This document shows, piece after piece, positions 1-8,200 of a DNA stretch of 56,262 bases. The stretch is from a virus, in IMG/VR virus record IMGVR_UViG_3300009506_000039, positions 1 through 56,262 of that record; one strand, written 5' to 3'. The notes beneath the pieces were generated by a model, which ran no database searches, was not told the origin of the DNA, and worked only from the letters and a program-made list of their open reading frames with translations. Within the stretch, counting starts at the first letter, position 1. The number at the start of each line of letters is the position of its first letter. A program made the position numbers and the translations under genes.

Positions 1-135
1 GACGCTGCGGCGGGCTCGACCTACTACATATACGCTCCGTCAGGCGCAGACGAGACAATCGACTATGTCGCGGGCGGCACGGCGGCAGACGCGGGGGCGG
101 CGACCGTGTACGTGATCTATACCCGGATTCAGTAA
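1..135 (+). CDS. C-terminal end of an unknown virion-module protein (5' partial)
   Basis: Reading frame 1 is open from the first base to a TAA at 133-135 and gives 44 residues rich in Gly, Ala and Thr with alternating hydrophobic residues (ending VYVIYTRIQ). The start lies outside the window. It stands three bases before the next gene and so belongs to the same rightward late operon. The small, beta-strand-like composition suits a virion or decoration protein, but no family is recognised. Confidence 0.6.
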   Translation, partial: DAAAGSTYYIYAPSGADETIDYVAGGTAADAGAATVYVIYTRIQ

Positions 136-138
136 CCC

Positions 139-753
139 ATGATCTCAGACGTTCGGATTGTCGCGGGCGACTTGATCGCAATCGGGGGCGCGTCTGATCA
201 CACCCTCTTTGAGGCAGACGGCACCATGCGCTTTGTTGGGGGCGCGGCTGTCTGGGACGATCTCGTCATGCCGATCTCGATCACAAAGCTCGGCGCGAGT
301 GCGCCCGCCTGGACGTCGTTCTTTGGAAATCTGTCTCAATACACTTTCGACGTGGACGACTACGTCGAGGGTGCTGTCGAGCTCCTGCACGGTTACAAGC
401 AAGGCACAAACCTTGAGGTCCACGCGCACATTGTAACCCAGGGCGCAGAGGCAAGCAAGGAAGCGCGGTACACGTTTGAGTACTGGGTCGCCAACATGAA
501 CGCAGCGTCGACAAGTACGGAGACACTCGACTCTCAAGACGTCGCGCTCACGAACGCAAACGGACACCATCAGTATGTCGACTTGGGATCAATCGACGGG
601 ACGAGCTTACAGATCGGGGCGATTGTCTGCTTTATGTTCAAGCGTGTGGCGCTTGCAGACGGCGGCGATCCCACGTCTGACCCCTTTGTCGTTTCTGTCG
701 GCATACACATAGAACACGACACGGCGGGAAGTCGATCAGAAACCGCCAAATAG
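139..753 (+). CDS. Putative virion structural protein
   Basis: A 204-residue protein with an ATG three bases after the previous stop. It has the pattern FVGGAAVWDDL followed by a short beta-rich domain (about residues 30-75), which I associate with phage structural proteins of unknown role near the head-tail junction. No signal peptide or membrane segment is present. Its position between the missing head genes and the connector genes supports a capsid- or neck-associated role. The specific function is unknown. Confidence 0.6.
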   Translation: MISDVRIVAGDLIAIGGASDHTLFEADGTMRFVGGAAVWDDLVMPISITKLGASAPAWTSFFGNLSQYTFDVDDYVEGAVELLHGYKQGTNLEVHAHIVTQGAEASKEARYTFEYWVANMNAASTSTETLDSQDVALTNANGHHQYVDLGSIDGTSLQIGAIVCFMFKRVALADGGDPTSDPFVVSVGIHIEHDTAGSRSETAK

Positions 754-764
754 GAGAACAACAC

Positions 765-1139
765 ATGGACGAGCGTATTATCTGCATCCCCCTGCCCGCA
801 GTGTACCCAGGCGCAAGCGCCGCACTCGGGGCGAACTATGCATACTTTACCATGCCGTGCAACGGCACCCTTTTGTACGTCTCGGCTGCGGGGGCGGCTG
901 ATGACACTGGCCTAGCCCTGGACGTGAACGACGACGGGACCGCTATCGTGAGCGCGGTTGACTGCGCCGACGCTAGTGCCCCCGGTACGTGGAAGTCGAG
1001 ACACTATGGCGGCAGCAACGATCCCGTGGAGATTGCGCGCGGCAGCGTCATGAGCCTTACCGCCGCAAACGCCGCAAACGGCAACACCATCGTGGGCTTT
1101 ATGCTCGTCGCCTTGGGCGAGGACAAGGGCCACAGCTAA
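765..1139 (+). CDS. Hypothetical virion-module protein
   Basis: A 124-residue protein with AGGAG at 753-757 before the ATG. The sequence is Gly/Ala-rich with predicted beta strands (FTMPCNGTLLYVSAAG) and ends VGFMLVALGEDKG. The composition resembles small head-decoration or fibre-like proteins, but no family is recognised. Two hairpins follow its stop, so it probably closes a sub-operon. Confidence 0.5.
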   Translation: MDERIICIPLPAVYPGASAALGANYAYFTMPCNGTLLYVSAAGAADDTGLALDVNDDGTAIVSAVDCADASAPGTWKSRHYGGSNDPVEIARGSVMSLTAANAANGNTIVGFMLVALGEDKGHS

Positions 1140-1196
1140 CCCCCGCCCGAGGGGGTTGATCTAGGGGCGCACGTCGCCGAGTCGTGCGCCCTCTTT
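1138..1196 (+). terminator. Tandem hairpins, probable rho-independent terminator
   Basis: Two hairpins lie directly after the stop at 1139. The first has a 7-bp stem (1138-1144 with 1151-1157). The second has a perfect 9-bp stem (GGGCGCACG at 1165-1173 with CGTGCGCCC at 1183-1191) followed by TCTTT. The T tract is short, so termination may be partial. Confidence 0.6.
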
Positions 1197-1211
1197 CACG
1201 AGGAGACGAAC

Positions 1212-1487
1212 ATGGCCGAATCGTTCACGACAAGAGCAAGCGCAGCGCTTGCCCCGACACCTGTTCCCGGCTCAAAGCCTTGGCCCCCAGTCTGGGAGCA
1301 AGACGAGCTCAAGCTCGTCAGAAAGATCGCCAAAGTGCTCGACATTGATCCCGGCCTGATCTGGGGCTACAGAGACGTACCGCTCGACGGGTACTGGGTT
1401 GTAACCCTCAACCTGGGGATCAAAGGTTGCCCCCAGTTCAAGATCGCATATGACGACAAGGGTGAGCCGTCAAGGCTGGTGCCATGA
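1212..1487 (+). CDS. Hypothetical protein
   Basis: A 91-residue protein with a good Shine-Dalgarno (GAGGAGA at 1200-1206). The N-terminal third is Pro/Ala-rich and the rest is compact and mixed, with WPPVWEQDELKLVRKIAKVL near residues 23-45. No family is recognised. Its end overlaps the next start by ATGA, so the two genes are translationally coupled. Confidence 0.5.
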   Translation: MAESFTTRASAALAPTPVPGSKPWPPVWEQDELKLVRKIAKVLDIDPGLIWGYRDVPLDGYWVVTLNLGIKGCPQFKIAYDDKGEPSRLVP

Positions 1488-1759
1488 TGGGAGTCTGGGG
1501 AAACAAGAGCACAACCGCAGCGGTCACGGTCAAGAGCTCACCGGGCGTCTTTTTCGGCGTCTCGATCTGTGGCGGCGCGGATGCTGCGACGTGCACTGTG
1601 TACAACAACACGAGCGCGGCGGGGGAAGTGCTTGCCAAGCTCGGCGTGGGCGCGGGGCTCTCTGGCAGCGTGATCTTGCCGGGTGGCGTGCGTGCAGACA
1701 AGGGCATACATGTCGCCTTGACGGGCACGACGCCACAGATCAACGTATACTTCGGATAG
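1484..1759 (+). CDS. Hypothetical small virion-module protein
   Basis: A 91-residue protein that starts within the ATGA overlap with the preceding gene. It is beta-rich, small and Gly/Ala-heavy (VFFGVSICGGADAATCTVYN), with no charged cluster and no membrane helix. The composition resembles phage decoration or minor virion proteins. The function is not recognised. Confidence 0.5.
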   Translation: MMGVWGNKSTTAAVTVKSSPGVFFGVSICGGADAATCTVYNNTSAAGEVLAKLGVGAGLSGSVILPGGVRADKGIHVALTGTTPQINVYFG

Positions 1760-1769
1760 CGGGCAACCG

Positions 1770-2489
1770 ATGATTGTCAGCCGACCGGGGCAGCGGATTC
1801 TTGCGATTCCGGGAGATGGGGTGCGGGTGGTGCAGCCGCGGGGAGGGGCTGCACCAGCATTCCCGCTCGTCATTCGTCACGAAACTGGTCTAAGCGAGTA
1901 TGACAGCGTGGTGGATGGCGGCGGGGACCTGAGCCAGTCTGCGGACGCGGCATTGGCGGGGACGAGTGGCGGCTTGCTGGTCTTGGTGAATGATACGGCT
2001 TCGATCTATGGGGAGAAGGCGATCTCTCTGTCCGCGGACAAGCTGCGGCTGCGAATCTACTTTGACCCGAATTCGCTGACGATGGCGAATAATGATTCCT
2101 TTGCGTTCCTACAGGTCAAGGGTGCCGTGAGCACGGTGCTCTCGCTGCACTTCTTGTACCAGTCGGGGTACAAGCTACAGGTGTATTTTGTGCAGGACGG
2201 CAACAACTGGAGCAAGACCTTTTCCCCGTCGATCACGGACGCGCCCCACTATGTCGAGATTTACATGGTCCGCGAGAGCGCGGACGGGTGGAACGATGGA
2301 ACGGGTCAGATGTGGATCGACGGGGCTTCGGCGGGAACCTCGTCCGGGATCGGGAACTACAACTGTTTCAACGCGATCAACAGGATTGCGGTGGGCGCGG
2401 TAGGCGGGATCGACGCGGGAACCTCGGGCACATTCTACCTGGACGAGCTTGTCGTTCGGGATGACGACGTGGCTATTGGTCCGGTGTAA
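1770..2489 (+). CDS. LamG/concanavalin-like virion protein, copy 1
   Basis: A 239-residue protein. From about residue 36 it carries the pattern RHETGLSEYDS...GGDLSQ...GTSGGL...IYG, then repeated beta strands, DAPHYVEIYM, MWIDG and GTSGTFYLDELVVRDD. This is the layout of a concanavalin-type jelly roll (LamG-like; WIDG and FYLDE are typical late strands), a fold often used to bind sugars. A clear paralogue lies at 17768-18469, at the other end of the tail module. I infer a surface or adhesion role; the ligand is unknown. Confidence 0.6.
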   Translation: MIVSRPGQRILAIPGDGVRVVQPRGGAAPAFPLVIRHETGLSEYDSVVDGGGDLSQSADAALAGTSGGLLVLVNDTASIYGEKAISLSADKLRLRIYFDPNSLTMANNDSFAFLQVKGAVSTVLSLHFLYQSGYKLQVYFVQDGNNWSKTFSPSITDAPHYVEIYMVRESADGWNDGTGQMWIDGASAGTSSGIGNYNCFNAINRIAVGAVGGIDAGTSGTFYLDELVVRDDDVAIGPV

Positions 2490-2506
2490 AGGAGGATTTT
2501 GTTAAA

Positions 2507-2779
2507 ATGGCATCACAACACATCGAGATTCCGAGCACAGCAAGTCGACTCAGTGCAGACGTTCGGCGGGCGATCGACGATCTGGAATCGCTGCAAGACG
2601 CATTCGCCAACATCAAGGCGATCTTTGATCAAGTGACCTACGGCGGGGATTATGCCTCGCTGGCGACAAAGCTCGGCGTCACAGAAGCCGAGGCCGAGAC
2701 GATATACAATATCTGGGGCAGTGCGACGACTGAGATCGCCGGCACGTTCTTGACTCAGCTACAGTCCCGGCTCGGGTAG
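2507..2779 (+). CDS. Hypothetical helical virion-module protein
   Basis: A 90-residue helical protein with GGAGG at 2491-2495 upstream. It contains VRRAIDDLESLQDAFANIK followed by LATKLGVTEAEAETIYNIWGSA. Small helical proteins of this form sit beside minor structural genes in other phages. It might be an assembly or neck factor, but no specific function can be assigned. Confidence 0.5.
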   Translation: MASQHIEIPSTASRLSADVRRAIDDLESLQDAFANIKAIFDQVTYGGDYASLATKLGVTEAEAETIYNIWGSATTEIAGTFLTQLQSRLG

Positions 2780-2786
2780 GTGAGCG

Positions 2787-3623
2787 ATGACAAGCCAAGT
2801 ACCACCTGTCAAAGGTAGCGCGTACTCGTTCGAGGTGTCTGTGGTGTCACAAGGCGACACAGACACCTTTCAGACGTCGGTGACGCTGGCGGCTGGCGAT
2901 GTGACAGTACACAAAGACGGGGGGTCGGCTGCGAACATCGACGCGCTTCCGACCGAGATCGGGACGACCGGCGTGCTGACGGTGACTCTGACCGGATCGG
3001 AAATGAACGCAGATCGGGTGGTAGTTCGATTCCATGACGTTGCGGGGGACGAGTGGCAAGACGTGCTAGTGATCATACACACGGCAGCGCAAACACTCGA
3101 CACCACAGACGCGGCAGTCGACTCGAACACATCGGCGATCGCGGCGTTGAACGATCTGGACGCGGCGGGCATACGATCGGCGCTAGGGCTTGCCTCCGCA
3201 AACCTTGACGCGCAGCTTGCAGCGTTGCCCACAGCAAGCGAAAACGCCGACGCAGTGCTCGACGAGGCGCTTGCCGATCACGACACAGAGGACACGCTCG
3301 GAAACGTTCTCAACGATCTCGTCGAGGAAGAATCTGACACCTATCGCTTTACGTCGAGTGCGCTTGTTCAAGCTGCGCAAGGCTCTCCGGGCTCGGGCGG
3401 GATCGAGTTCGTGTACACTTTGACGAGCTCGGTGGATGACGCGGCAATTGTCGACGCCGACGTCTGGGCGACGAGTGACGAGGACGGAAATGTCATCTTG
3501 GCAAGCGGGTCGACAGACAGCAACGGGCAAGTCACATTCTACCTTGACGCGGGCACTGTGTACATATGGCGGCAAAAGAATGGTTGGAACTTCACCAACC
3601 CAGACACGGAAACGGTGAGCTAA
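2787..3623 (+). CDS. Putative virion or tail-fibre-associated protein
   Basis: A 278-residue protein. The N-terminal domain (about 35-100) has DVTVHKDGG, LPTEIGTTGVLTVTLTGSEMNAD and HDVAGDEWQDVLV, a pattern I know from phage structural proteins of the baseplate-upper or fibre type. The middle is helical and Ala/Asp-rich. The C-terminus (about 200-278) resembles an Ig-like or carboxypeptidase-regulatory beta domain (ADVWATSDEDGNVI...GQVTFYLDAGTVYI). A related arrangement is seen in the gene at 15300-16271. The exact virion position is unknown. Confidence 0.55.
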   Translation: MTSQVPPVKGSAYSFEVSVVSQGDTDTFQTSVTLAAGDVTVHKDGGSAANIDALPTEIGTTGVLTVTLTGSEMNADRVVVRFHDVAGDEWQDVLVIIHTAAQTLDTTDAAVDSNTSAIAALNDLDAAGIRSALGLASANLDAQLAALPTASENADAVLDEALADHDTEDTLGNVLNDLVEEESDTYRFTSSALVQAAQGSPGSGGIEFVYTLTSSVDDAAIVDADVWATSDEDGNVILASGSTDSNGQVTFYLDAGTVYIWRQKNGWNFTNPDTETVS

Positions 3624-3624
3624 C

Positions 3625-4575
3625 ATGTCAACAGGATCGGGCACGGGCACCCCGTCAACCGCTGGCGGCGCGTCTGGCTACATTTTGCTTTCTGAGATCA
3701 AGGCGCTCTTGGACACACACTTGCCCGACATAAGCACGACTCTCTTTCCGACCCTGATCAGATACCGTCAAGTCAAGGCTGCACACGAGCAGTACTGTCG
3801 AGACTGGCCCGATCTTGGGCTTGCAGAGTCGGCGGGCGATGGCGGGCGCTATTACGCGATCACGTCCCTTATATCTGACTGGGTAGAGGGCTTTTCACAA
3901 GTGCGCTCTGTCGAGTATCCGGCTGCGACGTTCTCAAGTGACGAGTCGCCTGCAATGCTCAAGCGTGCTGACTGGCGGGATGATGCCTGGGCGCTCGTCT
4001 CGACTGTCAGAACGCGGCACTTGTACTTTCCAGCGCACGCCCCCGCGTCGACAGAGACTATGAGGATCACATACACGCGCCCGTGGTTGTTCTCAGAGAG
4101 CTCGACAGTAACGTCCGTCACACAGTCGGCGCATGGGTTCTCAGAGGACGATCTTGTCTTTTATGACGACACACAGAGCACGCCCGTCTGGACGGAGGCA
4201 GCGAGTCAGAGACTTGCCACACACAAGATCGCGACCGTGCCCTCAAGTAGCACTTTCACCGCCAACGTGTTACAGACGAACGCTCCGACGTTCCACTTGT
4301 ACGCGCTCTCGTTTCTTGCGGCGTCGTTCTCTTGTCAGGCTCTCGCAGTGCAAATGAGTCAGGCGGGCATGACGCTCGTCGACGTCGACAGTGCGTCGCA
4401 CGACCACAAGGCTATGGAGTTCCGTGCAAGCGCCAAAGAGTTCATGGCTCTGTACCGCTCCGCTCTCGGGCTCGATCACGGGCCGCGCGCGGGCTCTGAC
4501 TTTGCAGACCTGGGCTATACGCCGCATCTTATGCGCCCGTTCTTGCTGCGCCCGACTCTGGGGAGGGGCACGTGA
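3625..4575 (+). CDS. Putative head-tail connector or neck protein
   Basis: A 316-residue protein that begins one base after the preceding stop. The N-terminus is Gly/Ser-rich, followed by a helical segment (IKALLDTHLPDI, YRQVKAAHEQYCRDW) and a beta-rich middle. The C-terminal helices (about 225-275) include FLAASFSCQALAVQMSQ and HDHKAMEFRASAKEFMALY. Helix-rich termini around a beta insert and a place before the tail-completion slot suggest an adaptor. No defining motif was found, so this is inferred from position. Confidence 0.4.
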   Translation: MSTGSGTGTPSTAGGASGYILLSEIKALLDTHLPDISTTLFPTLIRYRQVKAAHEQYCRDWPDLGLAESAGDGGRYYAITSLISDWVEGFSQVRSVEYPAATFSSDESPAMLKRADWRDDAWALVSTVRTRHLYFPAHAPASTETMRITYTRPWLFSESSTVTSVTQSAHGFSEDDLVFYDDTQSTPVWTEAASQRLATHKIATVPSSSTFTANVLQTNAPTFHLYALSFLAASFSCQALAVQMSQAGMTLVDVDSASHDHKAMEFRASAKEFMALYRSALGLDHGPRAGSDFADLGYTPHLMRPFLLRPTLGRGT

Positions 4576-5078
4576 GTCTTGAGACCCTGATCACTCAAGT
4601 GGTCACAGAGATCAACAAAGTGACTGACGTCGGCAACGTGTACAATTATGAGCGCTGGGCGGCGTTTCTCTCAAAGGCGCTCGACATTGCAAAGTACACG
4701 ACGTCAGACGGTGACAGCGTGATCCGCTTCTGGACCGTCACATGCGCAAAGACGCCGCAAGACTGGGCGCCCACAAAGCACAATCCGGGCGGCATACGGG
4801 GGCGACTGCGAGAGTATGAGCTCGTGATCCGGGGTGTCTTTGGACACTCGGACGCGTCACAGTCAGAGCTCGACGCGCGGCCGCTCGTCTTTTCTGTAAT
4901 GGACATAATCGACGCAAGCACGACGATCCACAGCGCGCAAGCGTTCGGCGCAGACAGCACAAAAATCCTTTTCGCAGAGCCGGTGCAGCTTTTCATGTTT
5001 GACACCGTGCTCGTTCAAGGTGCGGGCATGCTCTGTCATTATGCAGAGCTCCACCTCAAGGCACAGGAGACAGTATAA
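4572..5078 (+). CDS. Putative tail terminator or neck protein
   Basis: A 168-residue protein with a GTG start inside a GTGA overlap with the previous gene. It opens with a helix (LETLITQVVTEINKV) and then alternates strands and helices, ending FMFDTVLVQGAGMLCHYAELHLKAQE. Size, alpha/beta architecture and position before the tail tube fit tail-completion proteins such as HK97 gp10-like or lambda gpU-like. The sequence shows no diagnostic motif. Confidence 0.4.
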   Translation: MSLETLITQVVTEINKVTDVGNVYNYERWAAFLSKALDIAKYTTSDGDSVIRFWTVTCAKTPQDWAPTKHNPGGIRGRLREYELVIRGVFGHSDASQSELDARPLVFSVMDIIDASTTIHSAQAFGADSTKILFAEPVQLFMFDTVLVQGAGMLCHYAELHLKAQETV

Positions 5079-5080
5079 GC

Positions 5081-5308
5081 ATGAGTGACAAAGGCGAACG
5101 GACAGACGCCCCAACAGAGCCTACGCCCCCGCGCGTGCGCAAGCACGAGCACGAGGGCAAGCTCGTCGGCGTCAGGGGCAAGCGCGCGATCTATCGCGTC
5201 ACAGACGGCAAGCGCGCGCTCTTGACGAGCACGCTCGGCATCCTGGGCGAGCCAATTGTCGCCCTGGCTCAAGACGAGCTCGACGCGATCCCGATGGCGG
5301 CGAACTGA
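5081..5308 (+). CDS. Small hypothetical protein
   Basis: A 75-residue, charged protein (N-terminus rich in Pro, Lys and His) with a compact C-terminal half (KLVGVRGKRAIYRVTDGKRALL) that could be a small beta domain. It sits two bases after the upstream stop and one base before the methyltransferase start, so it is firmly within the operon. Function unknown. Confidence 0.45.
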   Translation: MSDKGERTDAPTEPTPPRVRKHEHEGKLVGVRGKRAIYRVTDGKRALLTSTLGILGEPIVALAQDELDAIPMAAN

Positions 5309-5309
5309 C

Positions 5310-5891
5310 ATGAACTATACGGGAGAGAGAATTATCCCCTGGAATCCTGTCGGCGCGAACGTCCTTGGCGCGCATGTCGCGCGCTATGCATGGGCTGTGC
5401 GTCTTGCGTATGGTCGTCGAGTCGTCGACTTTGGCTGTGGGTCTGGGTATGGCTCCTTTATGCTCTCTTGGGGCGCAAAGCACGTGATCGGGCTCGACGT
5501 CGATCCCGAGGCTGTGCAGTACGCGCGCGATCATTTTGTCGCCGACAATCTCGTCTTTTTCGAGGGCGATGCAACCGCGCCAAGTGAGCAAGTGCGAGAC
5601 GCGTGCAAGGGTGCAGAGCTCATGATCGCGTTCGAGGTCGTCGAGCACCTTGATCGGCCCGCCGACTTGATCGGGTTCGCGCAAGCGCTGCCCCTTGCGC
5701 TTATGTACTCTGTACCCATCGGCGACGGATCGACGTTTCACAGAACTGTGTACAGTCTGCAAGACGCGCTTGCGATCGGGGGCTTGCGCTATGCGCAGAG
5801 TCGAGAGGGCACGATCTACCCGATAGATCGCGATCTCTCGTGCTTTCTCGCCCCCGAACAGATCGCGCACGTGATCGGGGTGCTCTCATGA
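5310..5891 (+). CDS. Class I SAM-dependent methyltransferase
   Basis: A 193-residue protein. ATG 5310 follows the preceding stop (5306-5308) by one base; an upstream in-frame start at 5256 would overlap that gene. Motif I (VDFGCGSGYG, residues 39-48) binds SAM and motif II is GLDVDPEAVQYAR. The N-terminal YTGERIIPW matches the TGER-x-x-P signature of small methyltransferases in polysaccharide and glycan clusters. Together with the glycosyltransferase that overlaps it by ATGA, it probably methylates a sugar or a glycosylated virion target. It lies unusually in the middle of tail genes. The substrate is unknown; a DNA target is less likely because there is no NPPY or PC motif. Confidence 0.8.
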   Translation: MNYTGERIIPWNPVGANVLGAHVARYAWAVRLAYGRRVVDFGCGSGYGSFMLSWGAKHVIGLDVDPEAVQYARDHFVADNLVFFEGDATAPSEQVRDACKGAELMIAFEVVEHLDRPADLIGFAQALPLALMYSVPIGDGSTFHRTVYSLQDALAIGGLRYAQSREGTIYPIDRDLSCFLAPEQIAHVIGVLS

Positions 5892-6958
5892 AAGTACAAG
5901 TGATCTATCCCGGCGCGACGTGGGCGGTATACGAGGTCGCGATCGGCTATGTCGAGGCGCTGCAAGAGCTCGGGCATACTGTTCGAGTGTTCAACTTTCA
6001 TGACACCTATGCCGTCTGGACTGACTTTTTCAACTTTCTCCACACGCGCAAGGGGGGCACGTTTCCCCCAGACGCCGCAACCATGTGGGCAAGCAAAATG
6101 TCGATTATAGACATGATCGAGTTCTTGCCAGACGTCGTGCTCGTGATCACGGGGCTTGCGTGGCACAAGCGCGCATACATGCTGGCGCACTGTCTCGACG
6201 TGCCGGTCGCTGTCTTGTTCACAGAGAGCCCGTACATGGACGATCAGCAAGCTCTCATTGCCAGCAAGGGCTTTGTGCGTCTTGCTTTCGTGAACGAAAA
6301 GACGAGCGTGGCGACGTTCGCAGAGAAAGCCCCAGACGTGCCGACTGTGTACTTGCCGCACTCTTTCAGCACAAAGCGGCACCGAGTCTTTGACGTCGAG
6401 CAAGAGTACAGATCGGACTTGTTCTTTCACGGCACCCGATGGGACGAGCGCGGCGCACTGCTCGACGCAATCGACTTGCCGGGACGAGACGTGCACATTT
6501 CCACGGCGCGCTTTGTGACGAGAGTCGATCTTGAGACGGGGCTCGAACGACAGACGGTCGAGGGGGAGGTCATCCCGAATGACGAGCTCGTCAAGTGGTA
6601 CAATGGCACAAAGATCGCGCTCAATCATCACAGACGCGACGTCTGGGGCGGGGGACTTGTCGCAGCGCATGCGGCATACTCTCTTGGCCCGCGTGCGTTT
6701 GAGATTGCGGCGACGAGGACTTGCCAACTATGCGACGATCAACGGCAAGAGCTCGTCGACGTCTTTGGCGACTCTGTCGCCACTTATGCGAATGCTCAAG
6801 AGCTTAACCGCAAAGCCGAGTACCTCTTGAGCCACGACGACGAGAGAACAGACATGGCCAGTGCTGCACTTGAGAGAGTGCGGGCGTGCTCATTCTTGAA
6901 CCGGGCGCGGGAGATCATGATCCCCGCAATCGAGCAACACATTATGAGAGGAGCATAG
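5888..6958 (+). CDS. GT-B glycosyltransferase, group 1 C-terminal type
   Basis: A 356-residue protein starting at the ATGA overlap with the methyltransferase. The N-terminal Rossmann half has YPGATWAVYEVAIGYVEALQELGHTV, like GT-B enzymes, and DVVLVITGLAWHK. The C-terminal half has HHRRDVWGGG, then GPRAFEIAATRTCQLCDD (from about residue 266) and a trailing helix DMASAALERVRA. This fits the Glyco_trans_1_2/CgeB-type domain, in which the Glu of FEIAA contacts the nucleotide sugar. It probably glycosylates a virion protein or modifies a surface sugar. Its place between connector and tail tube suggests co-expression with the virion. Confidence 0.75.
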   Translation: MKVQVIYPGATWAVYEVAIGYVEALQELGHTVRVFNFHDTYAVWTDFFNFLHTRKGGTFPPDAATMWASKMSIIDMIEFLPDVVLVITGLAWHKRAYMLAHCLDVPVAVLFTESPYMDDQQALIASKGFVRLAFVNEKTSVATFAEKAPDVPTVYLPHSFSTKRHRVFDVEQEYRSDLFFHGTRWDERGALLDAIDLPGRDVHISTARFVTRVDLETGLERQTVEGEVIPNDELVKWYNGTKIALNHHRRDVWGGGLVAAHAAYSLGPRAFEIAATRTCQLCDDQRQELVDVFGDSVATYANAQELNRKAEYLLSHDDERTDMASAALERVRACSFLNRAREIMIPAIEQHIMRGA

Positions 6959-6960
6959 TC

Positions 6961-7362
6961 ATGCCGAACATTACGGCAAAGCACGGCAAGAACAGTCTTG
7001 TGTATATCAATGGCTCACAGCTTACAGGAGCCAACTCTTGGAGTCTGGAAATTCAGCACGAGTTCGCAGAGTATGCCGGGTTCGGGGACACGTGGAAGTC
7101 AATTCTCTCCGGGCTGCAAAGCTGGTCGGGCGGCTTTGAGGCGTACTCTGATCACGACGCGCAGATTTTACAGACTGCGGTTCTGTATGATGGCACCCTC
7201 CCGATCCTGATCTATGACGATCAGTCAGATGGCTCGACGTACTATTCGGGCAGCGCCGGCTTTTCGTCGTTCGGGGCCGAGGGGGCAATGGACGCAGTGC
7301 AGACGCAAAGCGCCGAGTTCACCGGCGACGGCGCGCTTGCGGTCAACGGATTCTCAGCCTAG
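6961..7362 (+). CDS. Major tail tube protein
   Basis: A 133-residue protein; ATG 6961 follows GAGAGGAG at 6947-6954. The sequence has the tail-tube layout of small siphophages: beta strands with LVYINGSQLTGANSWSLE, a central FGDTWKSILSGLQSWSGGFEAY strand-turn-strand, and a C-terminal FTGDGALAVN strand. Length and location directly before the frameshifted chaperone pair and tape measure support the call. It would polymerise around the tape measure. Confidence 0.75.
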   Translation: MPNITAKHGKNSLVYINGSQLTGANSWSLEIQHEFAEYAGFGDTWKSILSGLQSWSGGFEAYSDHDAQILQTAVLYDGTLPILIYDDQSDGSTYYSGSAGFSSFGAEGAMDAVQTQSAEFTGDGALAVNGFSA

Positions 7363-7414
7363 CCTTGGGACAAGACGCAGCACTCACATAACCCTATAAA
7401 GGAGTCAAAGCAGA

Positions 7415-7867
7415 ATGGCAGACAAGAAACGCAAAAGGACCAAGTTCGTGCCAAAGATCGTCGTGAGCTCGGACGATCTAGTCGTGATCGACGAGGACGC
7501 CCCAGAGGACGCGCCGCAAGAGGAGCGCGAATACTACCCGCACTATGGCGAGACAGTCACTTTTCGCAAGAGCGTGCCGCTCAAGGTCATGCGCACGCTC
7601 TCGACTGTCGCGCACGTGCAGAGTCTCGATCCTACTCAAGACCCGGAGGCGTTCGGGGATGCAGCGGAGGCGCTTGTGAGCGTCTTGGCTACCCAGATCA
7701 TAGACTGGACGTGGACAGATCACGACGGCGAGCCCATGCCCAGACCACGCCAAAAGACAGACTTTGTCGAGGCGCTTTGGACACTTGAGACTTATGAGCT
7801 CGTCTGGCTACAGCAACACATGGCAGACGGCGCGAAAGTCCCAAACCGACCAAGTACGCCGTCATAA
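7415..7867 (+). CDS. Tail assembly chaperone, short (G-like) product
   Basis: A 150-residue acidic protein with AAAGGAG at 7399-7405. It has a charged N-terminus (KKRKRTKF, then DEDAPEDAPQEE), a short beta segment (YGETVTFRKSVPLKVMRTLS) and helices containing WTWTDHDGEPMPRP. It lies between the tail tube and tape measure, the position of tail-assembly chaperones that coat the tape measure during assembly. A slip site near its 3' end gives a longer product described separately. Confidence 0.8.
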   Translation: MADKKRKRTKFVPKIVVSSDDLVVIDEDAPEDAPQEEREYYPHYGETVTFRKSVPLKVMRTLSTVAHVQSLDPTQDPEAFGDAAEALVSVLATQIIDWTWTDHDGEPMPRPRQKTDFVEALWTLETYELVWLQQHMADGAKVPNRPSTPS

Positions 7868-8139
7868 AGTACGTTGACTCTCACGGGCGGGTCGGCCCGC
7901 CCTGGGAGCTCGTCGAGGCTTTGTTGTGTGAGCAGTACACACTGGCCCCCGATCCCGGTTCTCTTGCGGAGCAAGACGTCGGCAAGCTCTTGCGACTGTC
8001 AGAGCTCAAGACGATCTACACCGTAATGACCCGGTATAGGGATGACGGCATGAGGTACATGGCCCCCGGCGAAAAGCGCCTTTGCCGAGAGCTTATACAA
8101 TTGGAGTGGACCATGACGCGCGGCGGGGCGGTAGACTGA
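7415..8139 (+). CDS. Tail assembly chaperone, frameshifted (GT-like) product
   Basis: Ribosomes slipping -1 on CCCAAAC at 7840-7846 leave the frame of the short product and continue from 7846 in an open frame to the TGA at 8137-8139. The product has 144 residues of the short form plus 97 more, 241 in all. The extension begins PTKYAVIKYVDSHGRVGPPWELVEALL. No ribosome binding site or ATG serves the extension alone, and its frame is open right through the slip site, as expected for a G/GT pair. The long form normally recruits tape measure to tube subunits. Confidence 0.85.
7840..7902 (+). promoter_or_regulatory. Programmed -1 ribosomal frameshift signal
   Basis: The heptamer C CCA AAC (7840-7846) is in zero frame as X XXY YYZ, so both tRNAs can re-pair on CCC AAA. 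A 7-bp all-GC hairpin (GGGCGGG 7885-7891 with CCCGCCC 7896-7902, loop TCGG) lies 38 bases downstream. That is farther than the usual 5-9 bases, so its role as stimulator is uncertain. Confidence 0.85.
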
Positions 8140-8200
8140 AAGTCGCCCCGCCGCGGTTCTGACTTGGGCATGGGCGCACTCTCTGAGAGAGGTGCGTGCA

